From Streptomyces brevispora (GTDB lineage: Bacteria > Actinomycetota > Actinomycetes > Streptomycetales > Streptomycetaceae), in NCBI RefSeq assembly GCF_007829885.1, contig NZ_VIWW01000001.1, forward strand, positions 1,674,001 through 1,738,000: a stretch of DNA of 64,000 nucleotides, given 5' to 3'. Below the pieces are notes generated by a model, which did no database searches, was not told where the DNA came from, and saw only the letters and a program-made list of their open reading frames with translations. Positions 29,215 to 38,900 of the stretch are shown piece by piece (positions within the stretch are counted from its first letter, which is position 1; every line of letters starts with the position of its first letter). The position numbers and the translations under genes were made by a program.

Positions 29215-29633
29215 ACCGCCGCGGGCTCCTCGGCCAGGTACTCCTGGAGGAAGAGCTTCTCCTCGGCGGAGATCCGCCGAGGGCGTTCCGCCGCCAGGTC
29301 GTACGGGACGACGACGGTCGACGCCCGTACGTACACCTGCTCGGGATCCTTGATCTCGTAGGCGATCGTCAGCGACGCGGCGCCGATCTTCGTGACCCAG
29401 GACTCGACGGTCACCGGCGAGTGCCGGTGGACCAGCGGACGGACGTAGTCGATCTCGTGCCGGGCCACGACGGAGCCGCCCGCGAACGACGGCGAGCCGT
29501 CACCCGGCGCCAGCCGGAACATGAAGTCGATGCGCGCCTCCTCCAGATAGCGGAGGAAGACCACGTTGTTGACGTGGCCGAAGGCATCCATGTCCGACCA
29601 GCGCAGCGGGCAGCTGTAGATGTGACGAGCCAA
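29211..29633 (-). CDS. Hotdog-fold acyl-CoA thioesterase (4HBT type)
   Basis: A 140-residue thioesterase. The signature is RWSDMDAFGHVNNVVFLRYLEEARIDF, with the catalytic Asp (D-x-D/H-V-N-N context), typical of YbgC/FcbC-like enzymes that hydrolyse acyl-CoA thioesters. The frame continues upstream into ettA, but the product reads naturally from a TTG at 29633, preceded by CGAGG about 9 bases before it and 5 bases after the ettA stop. Substrate chain length is not predictable. It lies between ettA and the hypothetical gene in one minus-strand run. Confidence 0.87.
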   Translation of the reverse strand: MARHIYSCPLRWSDMDAFGHVNNVVFLRYLEEARIDFMFRLAPGDGSPSFAGGSVVARHEIDYVRPLVHRHSPVTVESWVTKIGAASLTIAYEIKDPEQVYVRASTVVVPYDLAAERPRRISAEEKLFLQEYLAEEPAAV

Positions 29634-29638
29634 GACGA

Positions 29639-31303
<1,665 letters not shown>

Positions 31304-31337
31304 GAGAAACCGTCCGGCAATCGATGAGTGGGCAGAT

Positions 31338-31377
31338 ACACCCCATCTTGCCTGACCGCCACCCCTGGATGGAAACC
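31338..31377 (+). repeat. attL: left copy of the 40-bp att repeat
   Basis: The first 19 bases, ACACCCCATCTTGCCTGAC (31338-31356), are identical to 48005-48023, and GGATGGAAACC (31367-31377) is identical to 48034-48044, with equal spacing. Four mismatches lie between. The site is 35 bases upstream of the ettA start codon and overlaps where its promoter would be. Confidence 0.85.
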
Positions 31378-31475
31378 CGTATCGCTGGGTGGGCCTGAGC
31401 TGCGGGTTCTGGGCTGGACCTCGGTAGGTGGGCTGTCACTGTCGGTCGCTGATTGTCGGCCTCGGGCGACGTCGC

Positions 31476-31494
31476 ACGGCCCACAGACGGCCCA
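31476..31494 (+). repeat. Left copy of a 19-bp repeat, candidate integrase arm site
   Basis: ACGGCCCACAGACGGCCCA, identical to 47911-47929 near the right end. It contains ACGGCCCA twice, 11 bases apart. It is 99 bases inside attL in non-coding DNA; the other copy is 75 bases inside attR. The paired position near both ends suggests an integrase or excisionase arm-binding site. The remaining bases of 31378-31535 show no gene. Confidence 0.55.
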
Positions 31495-31535
31495 GGATTG
31501 CCGGAGGTGTCCCATCGGATCCAGCATGAGTCGCC

Positions 31536-32048
31536 TTACGAGGGCTCGCCCCGTGCGTGCACGACCGGTGCGCCTTCGAGCGGGAGACGGTCACGGTAGT
31601 ACTCCGAGTCGAACCACTCCTCGATCATGAAGAGCGGTCGCGACAAGAGCACGTCGCCGACCCGCTGGGCCCGTAGAAGCAACCCGAGATCAGTCAAGGC
31701 AAGGGACTCGTCGGACGTGTAGAGCAAGCAGTTTCCATGCTCTTCAGCATGGTCCAGGAGGAACTGGTGCGCCTGCTCGGGATCACGGCCGGCCAGCGCC
31801 CAACCTGCGAGGAAGGCCTGAGGGCCCACGACCGCGTCCAAGGACACGCACGCCAGCCTGCCCTCGTCGTAAAAGACCTTCACCCCGTCGGCGAAGTTCT
31901 CCTGCCCGTACGGTCCGCCAACCTTTTCCTGCGGGGCGACGACCTGGAGCGCGACTGCGACGTCGGTCGGACTCATCCCGAACCGCAAGGGCCCCGCACC
32001 GACCTCGGGCATCCACTCCCAGCGCTCCCGCTCACTGCTCGCCGTCAC
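31536..32048 (-). CDS. Hypothetical protein at the left end of the element
   Basis: A 170-residue soluble protein starting with GTG. WEWMPEVGAGPLRFGMSPTDVAVAL near the N-terminus is a pattern seen in small actinobacterial proteins of unknown function; no catalytic motif, signal peptide or membrane segment is visible. It lies 118 bases downstream of the GntR gene on the same strand and may be under its control. Function unknown. Confidence 0.7.
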   Translation of the reverse strand: MTASSERERWEWMPEVGAGPLRFGMSPTDVAVALQVVAPQEKVGGPYGQENFADGVKVFYDEGRLACVSLDAVVGPQAFLAGWALAGRDPEQAHQFLLDHAEEHGNCLLYTSDESLALTDLGLLLRAQRVGDVLLSRPLFMIEEWFDSEYYRDRLPLEGAPVVHARGEPS

Positions 32049-32166
32049 GGTCTCCGCCCTCCCTCGAACAGCTCGCAGCCATCCCCCGTTCCGCTCGGAC
32101 CTTGAAGCCCGCTCAGCGTTCGAACGTCAACTGAGGCACACAGCCAAGTTGGCACCCCTCCAAAAG

Positions 32167-32925
32167 CTAGTGCCGATCGACCGGGATCTCGTAAACGATC
32201 TCGCACAAGGCAGCAGGCACGACGATGTCAGCCGTCTCTACCGGCCGCCCCTGGTCGCTGTAGTACGTCCGCCTGATGTGGGTGACAAGAGCGGCCTTCT
32301 GAATACCGAGGAGGGACGCCTCCTCCGAAGTCGCCTGCCGCGGTTCAGGCTGTTCGACGGCATGGCTGACCGTGATGCCGATCGCAGCCATACGGTTCAC
32401 GACGCCTGCCCCGGCGTGCGGCCCTCCCTCGGGAAGGACGACGAGCGTGCCGGCGGTGAGGTCGTACGGCTCCCAGCTCGTCGACAGTTGCACCGGCTTC
32501 CCGTCAGCCAGGAACTCGTACACGGTCCGGACGCACAGATCACCTTCGCCGAAACCGAGCCGCGCCGCGATCTCGGTCGGCGCCGGGACTTTGGCCTCGG
32601 TCCGGCTCTCCCAGTCTCCGCGTCTGCCCACAGCCTGCATGTCTGCCCGGAACGGGGAATCGTCACGCTGCTCGCGGGCTGAGGAACGAACCACCCGGAC
32701 ACGCCGACGGGGCTCCGCGACATAGGTGCCGGACCCCGCACGGCCTTCCAGGACTCCCTGCGAGATCAGCAGCTCCTGCGCGCGACGAACGACGTTCTCG
32801 CCGACGCCGCACTCCTGTCCGATCTGGGCACGCGAGGGCAGCCGGTCCCCCGGCGTCCACTCGCGCTCCGCGATCCGTCGTCGGAGAACGTCGGCGATGC
32901 GGAGGTAAGGCGGCTGCTCAGGCAT
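32167..32925 (-). CDS. GntR-family (HutC/UTRA) transcriptional regulator
   Basis: A 252-residue regulator. Residues about 5-70 are a GntR winged helix (YLRIADVLRRRIAEREWTPGDRLPSRAQIGQECGVGENVVRRA) and residues about 95-245 a UTRA effector domain. ATG 32925 has no ribosome binding site, but a TAGATT -10 element ends 6 bases before it, so the mRNA is probably leaderless. Two CTAGT-type palindromes overlap its -35 and -10 regions, suggesting autoregulation. It is divergent from the small-gene cluster at 33003 and shares that 77-base control region. It is one of three GntR regulators in the element. Confidence 0.88.
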   Translation of the reverse strand: MPEQPPYLRIADVLRRRIAEREWTPGDRLPSRAQIGQECGVGENVVRRAQELLISQGVLEGRAGSGTYVAEPRRRVRVVRSSAREQRDDSPFRADMQAVGRRGDWESRTEAKVPAPTEIAARLGFGEGDLCVRTVYEFLADGKPVQLSTSWEPYDLTAGTLVVLPEGGPHAGAGVVNRMAAIGITVSHAVEQPEPRQATSEEASLLGIQKAALVTHIRRTYYSDQGRPVETADIVVPAALCEIVYEIPVDRH

Positions 32926-32931
32926 ATGGAA

Positions 32932-32965
32932 AATCTAGTCCACTAGCTCTAATCTAGTTAACTAG
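32932..32965. promoter_or_regulatory. Two tandem palindromes between divergent GntR and small-gene operons
   Basis: CTAGTCCACTAG (32935-32946) and CTAGTTAACTAG (32954-32965; perfect) have centres 19 bases apart. On the minus strand they overlap TTAACT (-35, 32956-32961) and TAGATT (-10, 32932-32937), spaced by 18 bases. The likely binder is the adjacent GntR protein. Confidence 0.7.
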
Positions 32966-33002
32966 CTTTACGTAACGTGATCACACGGCGACGGAGATAC
33001 CT

Positions 33003-33281
33003 GTGCCCGCTTCCGAACTGAGCGCCGAGGACATCACCGCCCGGTTGTCCGCCGCCGGACTGACCACGCACGTGGTGCAGCACGCGCACCGCACATCGAT
33101 CAGAGCGGAGGTGCCGGACGACTTCCCCGCCGACTCATGGCGGGAGGTCCTGGACGCAGTGGCGACCGCCGATCGATTCGGCCTCGTCGCGAGCAACGTG
33201 GACGGCCTCGTCTTATGGGCCGCCGTACGCAAAGAGGTCCCCGCGACGGGAGATGTCCGGGGACCTGGCCGTCAGCGTTAG
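33003..33281 (+). CDS. Small hypothetical protein, first gene of the left small-gene cluster
   Basis: A 92-residue protein from GTG 33003 behind GGAGATACCT. It has an alternating pattern (ELSAEDITARLSAAGLTTHVVQ, TSIRAEVPDDFPADSWREVLDAV) consistent with a small alpha/beta fold and no Cys or membrane segment. It is divergent from the GntR gene at 32925 and is followed after 12 bases by the next small gene. Function unknown; it is probably expressed from the palindrome-containing region upstream. Confidence 0.65.
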   Translation: MPASELSAEDITARLSAAGLTTHVVQHAHRTSIRAEVPDDFPADSWREVLDAVATADRFGLVASNVDGLVLWAAVRKEVPATGDVRGPGRQR

Positions 33282-33293
33282 GAGCTGATCAGC

Positions 33294-33590
33294 GTGTTCA
33301 ACCGTATCCGCGGTGCCGTCTCATGCACCAGTGAGCGGTGCGTCCCGAGGGGCCGGCACCGCCGGTCCTTAGCCCCGCTCTGCCCGCGGGCCGTCCCGCT
33401 CGACCTCGCCGACGCCCCCACGCTGCACATGGGGCAGCTTCGGCACGGAATGGACGTCCTCGCCGACGAGGTAACGCAGCTCGTCCGCCCGTACGTCCTA
33501 GCCCGCCGCGAAGGCACGACGCAGCACCCAACACCCGTAGCTCGGACACCGATCGCGCGGGCCCGGCTCGCACCGAGGGGGACGAACTGA
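33294..33590 (+). CDS. Small basic hypothetical protein of the left cluster
   Basis: A 98-residue protein from GTG 33294, behind AGGAG with 9-base spacing. It is Arg/Pro-rich with two Cys in the first quarter (SCTSERCVPRG) and a helical centre (HMGQLRHGMDVLADEVTQLV). The stop overlaps the next start as TGATG, supporting that it is translated. No family recognised. Confidence 0.6.
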   Translation: MFNRIRGAVSCTSERCVPRGRHRRSLAPLCPRAVPLDLADAPTLHMGQLRHGMDVLADEVTQLVRPYVLARREGTTQHPTPVARTPIARARLAPRGTN

Positions 33591-33781
33591 TGCCAACTCA
33601 TAAGCGGCCAGGTGTGACGAACGCGAAAGCCACGCCCTACAGGTCGAGCTCGTGCCTCATTGGCACGCACCGCCAGTGCGCGCATTCCTCCCCCGCCGTG
33701 GCACCGATCGGCATCCCCGTGGTCTACGAAGCCTGCGACTGCCCCTGCCACCCTTCCACTTCAGGAGAGGTTCCCCAGTGA
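33590..33781 (+). CDS. Cys/His-rich small protein, probably zinc-binding
   Basis: A 63-residue protein from ATG 33590, overlapping the preceding stop. It carries C-x4-H-x2-C-x-H (CLIGTHRQCAH) and later C-x-C-x3-C-H-like residues (ACDCPCH), with VVYEACDCPCHPS near the end, suggesting one or two metal sites. The next gene's start lies within its last codons. Small proteins of this pattern are frequent beside GntR genes in Streptomyces, but their role is not known. Confidence 0.65.
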   Translation: MPTHKRPGVTNAKATPYRSSSCLIGTHRQCAHSSPAVAPIGIPVVYEACDCPCHPSTSGEVPQ

Positions 33782-34002
33782 GCAGATGGACGCCCAGTGG
33801 CGCACTTGCCGCAACCGTCGAGATCACCTCGACCAGCGTGCAGCGAGGCGATGTGATCCAGATCGGAGGTCAGCCGTGCCGCGTGGCAGACCTCCTTCAG
33901 CTCGCCGGTGCGGCAAAACGGCTTCGCTTCGAGTCGGGAGAGCTGCTGACCATGCACGCCCAGAGTCGATTCGTGGCCCTTCGGATCCTGAGGCGGAGGT
34001 GA
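33778..34002 (+). CDS. Small hypothetical protein of the left cluster
   Basis: A 74-residue protein from GTG 33778, behind AGGAGAGG with 8-base spacing and overlapping the previous stop by 4 bases. It reads VQRGDVIQIGGQPCRVADLLQL and is beta-rich, like a small SH3 or OB-type barrel, ending in basic RILRRR. Translational coupling on both sides indicates an operon with the GntR gene that follows. Function unknown. Confidence 0.65.
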   Translation: MSRWTPSGALAATVEITSTSVQRGDVIQIGGQPCRVADLLQLAGAAKRLRFESGELLTMHAQSRFVALRILRRR

Positions 34003-34010
34003 TTCAACCC

Positions 34011-34742
34011 GTGGCCTCACGCCGCCATGTCATCGCCGACGACCTCCGGACGCAGATCTCATCCGGCCGCATCAAGGCCGGCGAGCGCCTACCGTCTGAG
34101 GCACAACTCGCCGCCCGCTACGCGGTCAGCACCCCGACGCTACGGAACGCCCTCGCCGTACTCCAGGGCGAAGGGCTCATCGAGAAGATTCACGGCAGAG
34201 GGAACTTCGTCCGCCATCCCGTCCGAAGGATCACGTACGTAGGCGGTGGCCGCAGGCCCGACGCTGATACCGCGACCGATGCGGCGCTACGCGTGAGCGT
34301 CCGCACCACGCACCTCCGGGCGCGAGGGGATCTGACCGCTCTTCTGAGGGTGTCCGCGAGCAGCCCACTGACCGAATTCCTCTGCATCAGCCACGCGGAG
34401 AAGTCACCGCACAGCCTGGCCAGGATCTACGTGCCCCGCGATTTGGCGCCGGCCGACGGTCCAAGCGAGTCAGCCCTGCGCAACGGGGTGTGGGCAAGGC
34501 TGTCGGAACAGCGCCCGCCGCTGGCCGAGGTACAGGAGCGGGTCAGTGCACGGTTCCCAACCCCGAGAGAAGCGACAACCCTGCGCATCAGCACAGCCCT
34601 GCCCGTACTGGCGATCACCCGCGTGGCGACCGACACCGCTGGACGTGTCGTCGAGGTAGCGCGCCTGGTGCTTCCCGGCGATCGAGCCGACGCGCTCTTC
34701 ACGCACCACACGATGAGCGGAGACAGGAGGACAGAAGGATGA
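34011..34742 (+). CDS. GntR-family (UTRA) transcriptional regulator, second of the element
   Basis: A 243-residue regulator with a GntR winged helix (HVIADDLRTQISSGRIKAGERLPSEAQLAARYAVSTPTLRNAL) and a UTRA-type C-terminal domain (about 90-235) that ends in the usual VARLVLPGDRADALF strand. GTG 34011 has GGAGGT 10 bases upstream; GTG 33999, overlapping the previous stop, is an alternative. It differs from the KorSA-like repressor at 40555 and from the regulator at 32167, so the element carries three separate GntR switches. Its targets may be the small-gene cluster in which it sits. Confidence 0.85.
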   Translation: MASRRHVIADDLRTQISSGRIKAGERLPSEAQLAARYAVSTPTLRNALAVLQGEGLIEKIHGRGNFVRHPVRRITYVGGGRRPDADTATDAALRVSVRTTHLRARGDLTALLRVSASSPLTEFLCISHAEKSPHSLARIYVPRDLAPADGPSESALRNGVWARLSEQRPPLAEVQERVSARFPTPREATTLRISTALPVLAITRVATDTAGRVVEVARLVLPGDRADALFTHHTMSGDRRTEG

Positions 34743-35086
34743 CACCCCACAACGAACTGCGGCTCCTCCCATGGCCAGGCCCCGAGGGCAAGCCCTGTTT
34801 CCTGAGCACCGACGACAACAACGGCCATCTGTCCCGCCTGGCAGACAACATCGAAGCGACACAACTCGGCATGGCAACCGAGCTCTTGGAGGGCGCAGCC
34901 GAAGTGCTCGGACACGAAGACGCCGAGCCGGACGAGCTGCGCTACCTGGCTACGGCCCTGGCTGAAGCCCTCCACGAGGTGCTCCGCGTGGCAACAAGCC
35001 GCGGCCACCGCCTACCAATACCGGATCTCACCGCTCGCGGCGGGGGCAACGAGGGCCCGAGCCTGCAGGCAGCGGCCTTCGGGTAG
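34739..35086 (+). CDS. Small hypothetical protein downstream of GntR
   Basis: A 115-residue acidic protein from ATG 34739, overlapping the GntR stop as ATGA and preceded by GGAGGACAGAAGG. It is mainly helical (NGHLSRLADNIEATQLGMATELLEG, DELRYLATALAEALHEVLRV). It ends the left cluster and is followed by a strong terminator. No family recognised. Confidence 0.65.
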   Translation: MTPHNELRLLPWPGPEGKPCFLSTDDNNGHLSRLADNIEATQLGMATELLEGAAEVLGHEDAEPDELRYLATALAEALHEVLRVATSRGHRLPIPDLTARGGGNEGPSLQAAAFG

Positions 35087-35104
35087 CAGCAATTCAGTTC
35101 CAAA

Positions 35105-35139
35105 CAGAGGAGCCCCAGATTCAGCCTGGGGCTCCTCTG
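35105..35139 (+). terminator. Perfect hairpin terminator closing the left small-gene cluster
   Basis: CAGAGGAGCCCCAG (35105-35118) pairs perfectly over 14 bases with CTGGGGCTCCTCTG (35126-35139) around a 7-base loop. It lies 18 bases after the stop codon and separates the cluster from the following gene. Confidence 0.85.
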
Positions 35140-35201
35140 CCAGGATCGCCTGGCGAGAGTTCCCCGGCCGTGAAACGATGCCGGCCAGAGAGTGGGGGGA
35201 C

Positions 35202-35918
35202 ATGATTCAGTCAGTGCTCACAAACATCGCGATCGGGCTGGTGACCAGCTTCCTCGGCGGTGGGTTCGTCTGGTCGTGGGAGCGAGCCAAGCGTGCTCGG
35301 ACGGTAGCCAGAAGGGCTGCGTTCTTTGGCGTGCGGCCTGGGCAGACCTGTCTGTTCGTGCTGGGCAGTAAATATAACTCGCCTGGTACCGCCCATTACC
35401 GCGACGTAAGGGCGGTTGTGGAACTGGGCCTACTCGCAGGCGAGTTGCAATGCCACGTCTCTTTGGAATCGGGTGCATTCCGTGGGGGCAACGACGATCG
35501 CACCGAATTCTGTGTCGGTGGGCCCACTGGAGGAGCCAACCTCCGCACTGGCGGTCACCTCGCCGCCCACCTCCCAGGAGTTGTCATTCATCCATACGAC
35601 GACACCCGACCAGACTCGGTGGCTATTGAAGTTGATGGAGAGAAATTCCTGTTCGATCGGGGAAACCAGGAATACGCGCTCGTTGCAAAGTTCACACCGG
35701 CGGAGTCCGTTCGTCCAGTCTTCCTGGTAGCCGGGCAATCATCGGTGGCCAACCTGGCCGCGATCCACTTCCTCCGGCGCGAGTACGCGCAAGTGAGCAG
35801 ACATCTGTCGTCGGTGGAGCGCTTCTGCGTGCTTATAAAGGTCTCCGGAATCAGGACGTATGAGTTCCACCGCGCGGAAATGGAACGGGAAGTCACCGCG
35901 GCCGCGTTCGCACAGTGA
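35202..35918 (+). CDS. Membrane-anchored protein of unknown function, cargo of the element
   Basis: A 238-residue protein from ATG 35202 (GGGGGGA upstream; ATG 35178 also in frame). One N-terminal hydrophobic helix (IAIGLVTSFLGGGFVWSW, 9-26) is followed by basic residues, so the rest is probably cytosolic. The soluble part alternates strands and helices in a Rossmann-like way, with FVLGSKYN, EFCVGGPTGGANLRTGGHLA and PVFLVAGQSSVANLAAIHFL resembling nucleotide- or sugar-nucleotide-binding turns; no catalytic set is recognised. Codons such as AAA, TAT and ATA and lower GC than the neighbours point to a foreign source. It converges on the large ATPase-glycosyltransferase gene with a 6-base gap, so the two may act together. 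Confidence 0.72.
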   Translation: MIQSVLTNIAIGLVTSFLGGGFVWSWERAKRARTVARRAAFFGVRPGQTCLFVLGSKYNSPGTAHYRDVRAVVELGLLAGELQCHVSLESGAFRGGNDDRTEFCVGGPTGGANLRTGGHLAAHLPGVVIHPYDDTRPDSVAIEVDGEKFLFDRGNQEYALVAKFTPAESVRPVFLVAGQSSVANLAAIHFLRREYAQVSRHLSSVERFCVLIKVSGIRTYEFHRAEMEREVTAAAFAQ

Positions 35919-35924
35919 GCGCGC

Positions 35925-38900
35925 TCACCGGTCCAAGATCTCACCGAGGACCACTGCGGCAGCACGGCTCCATGTCACCCGTTGGGTCATCTCGTCGCGA
36001 AGCTCGGCTGCCTGACGGAAGGCGCCCTCACAGTCCCGCAGCTTCCTGTCGATGGCCCGAGCCCACTTTTCAACGTCAACTTCGTCGTCTCTGGACAGTT
36101 CGACGACGAACCGGCTCGCTCGCTCGTGTCCCAAGGTCTCTCGGAGCAAATCAGCCAGTCCGCTCTCTGAGCTGATCAGGACCGGGATGCCCTGAGTGAT
36201 TGCCTCAAGTCCAACCAGACCAAACCCCTCCCTACGCGAAGGCATGATCACCAGGCTGGCGGTCTTCAGATCTTCGTCAATGCGGGGCTGTGACGACGTG
36301 TAGGCACGGACTACGACATCCAGCCCGGGACTCGCCGCCCATGTCACGATCCTCCTCCGCTCCTCATCCACCGCAGATGCTGGGGCACCACGCACCACCA
36401 GTCGGACGCTTCTCAGGCCATCCTCGCGTAGCCAAATCGCGACTCGACCGCATGCTGCGGCGGCCAAGTCCACGCCTTTGAGTTCTGCATCCTCTACACG
36501 GCCCAAGAGCATGACTCGACACGGGGAACCCTGAGGCGGACCAAGATCCGCACCTTGACCAGCGCCGTCGAACCCTGGATCGAGCCGCAGTGGAGAAAGG
36601 CCCTCGGGCTTCCTGAACTCGTCGACGTATTGCTCGTGCAACCGAGGTCCGACCGTGACGACACGGTGCGCGGTCCCGCCGAGGGCCCGCTCAACACTGG
36701 TTCGTTCCTCGGCCCGCAGGCCAAGGTCATTGCCGCGATCAGGCTTATACCATTCAATCTCGTCCGGAGCCATGTGTACGAAATGCAGGCGACGGGCGGT
36801 GGGGAAGAAGTCGTCAGCTAGTTTCTGCGCTGCGGGCCCCGTGATCCGGCCGTGCCCCAAGACCAAGTGCGGCACAGTTCCACCGAGTTGCTTGGGACGG
36901 CTGGTGAGCCGCATGTCGTCGGAGGCCCCGGGCATGTCGGGAGCTGGAAGAAGCGTGACGCCTACCTTGTCCGCAGCGGCGAATTCCGCTGCAGTTGCCT
37001 CCAGTACCACACAGAACACCTGCGCGCCCGCGGCGGCCAGCGCCTGGCACAGATCCCGGTTGAACGTACTGAGACCGCCATGGGTGGAATTCCATTCGGT
37101 AGCCACGGACACAACTACCGGCCTCTGTGAGGAATATGCAGTGAAGGGGGTAGCTGTCTGCGCGTGCACATTGACCGCCCCTTCGTCCGGTGCTTCATCG
37201 GACGGCCCTGTCGGGACGTCGCCAGGAGGCATACCGAGGGCGGCGCGGGCGCGCTGTACCGCCTCCGCAATGTCTACTTGAGACTCCTGGTTCAAACGCG
37301 TGCTGTCGTCCGGGTCCGGGAGTAGCAGGAAGGCCATCTTATTGATCAGCGCCGTACCCCTTAGTTCTGCCGCGGCCCCCAAGAGGTGCTTGGCGGCGCC
37401 GTCCCGGTCTCCGGTCAGGAAATGAGCCATGGCCGCGTTGTAGCGGCTCAAGGCGCGCTGGGAGGCGTCGGAAGAAAGTTCGAGAGCGCGCTGAGACCAG
37501 GCGAGAGCGTCGCCCTTGAGCCCGTAGGCCAAGCTGAGATATGTCAGGCTGTTGGCCTGCTTCCAGCCCGGGTGCAATGCAAACGACGACTGAAAGTTAC
37601 TACGGGCAGCGGACACGTTTCCAGTCCCGTATGCATTGAAAGCGGCGTTGTAATGATTGTCCGCCAACTCGGTGCGCAACTCCCCACTGGCCTTTCGGAA
37701 CCAATCATGAGCCGGCCACGTCCGCAGTGGCACGCGAACCCGATCAGCGGTGAGGTGTCCGCCGAGTCCCGCGACCCGGTCAGCTACCACCTTGAAGGCG
37801 GCAGTGTCGGCCAGCGAGATATCGTCATTGTCGGCAGAGTACAACCAGCGTTCAACTGTGTGATTGCGGTAAGTGCAAGTAACGGTGGTGAGGTCGAGGG
37901 CCGATGGCTCACCCGTGCGCAAGATTGCGGAATGGAGGAAGGCGACCCGCGGGAAGATGTCCGGGCCTGCGTCAGGCATGCTCTCCAAGGCGCTGAGCAT
38001 TTTCTGCACGTGCCGCGCGCCCATCTGGGAACAGCATGTCTCGAAGATATGCAGAGAGTCTTGGGCAAACTCATGCAGTACGGAGAAGAGCCGATTAATA
38101 AGCATGGCTCGAACGTCACCTCGGCTGGTGACCTGGGCGTGGGGCTGCAATCGGATGGTGCGGGCCGTCCAGAGCCGGGCGTAGACCTCGTCGAAGAGCT
38201 CCGTCTGCACTGCGAATCGGACGATGTCCTCGGCGGCGAGGATACCTTGCGCAGCTAGTTTCTCCCTAAATTCGTCGTACTGCTCGCGTGTGATTTCCGG
38301 CTGTCCAGCCAAGCAGTAGGCAAACCATGCCTCGTCCGGTGTCGCATGCCCCAAACCCGAGGTTAGAACGTTGAAGGCAACGAGCTCCTGTCGTTTCATC
38401 CCGCGCACGGCATGAACTAGTGGTCGTTCCAAGACATCACGGCCCGATTCCATTCGAGATCGGATGCCTTCGACTACCTCAGGAGTGAGCTTCATTCGAT
38501 CAGTGACGCCACTCTGCCAGCGGGTGAACATCTCGTGACAATAGAGCTGCACTTCATAAGGGTTGCCATCAGTGAGCTGCCGCAAGGAGGAGGCCAAGCC
38601 TTGCGGGATCCCGCCATAAATTCCCGCACTGCGGAGTGGTCGCACTATACAGCTCGCGACATCCCCGTGTTCTACGAATGCCCGGACTTCAATTTCCTTG
38701 AATTGCCTCAAAATGGGCGAGTGCACGTCCATGATCCGGTCGATCAGTCCGGACGTACCCGATAGCACCAGGACCAGGCCGTCGACACGGGTGGTGAGAA
38801 AGCGCATAACCGACAGGGCCCTGGCGTCACCGGCGATCAGTTGGGCCTCGTCCACGAGGAGAACTACTGGATGCCCAAGAAGGCGCACAATATGGGACAG

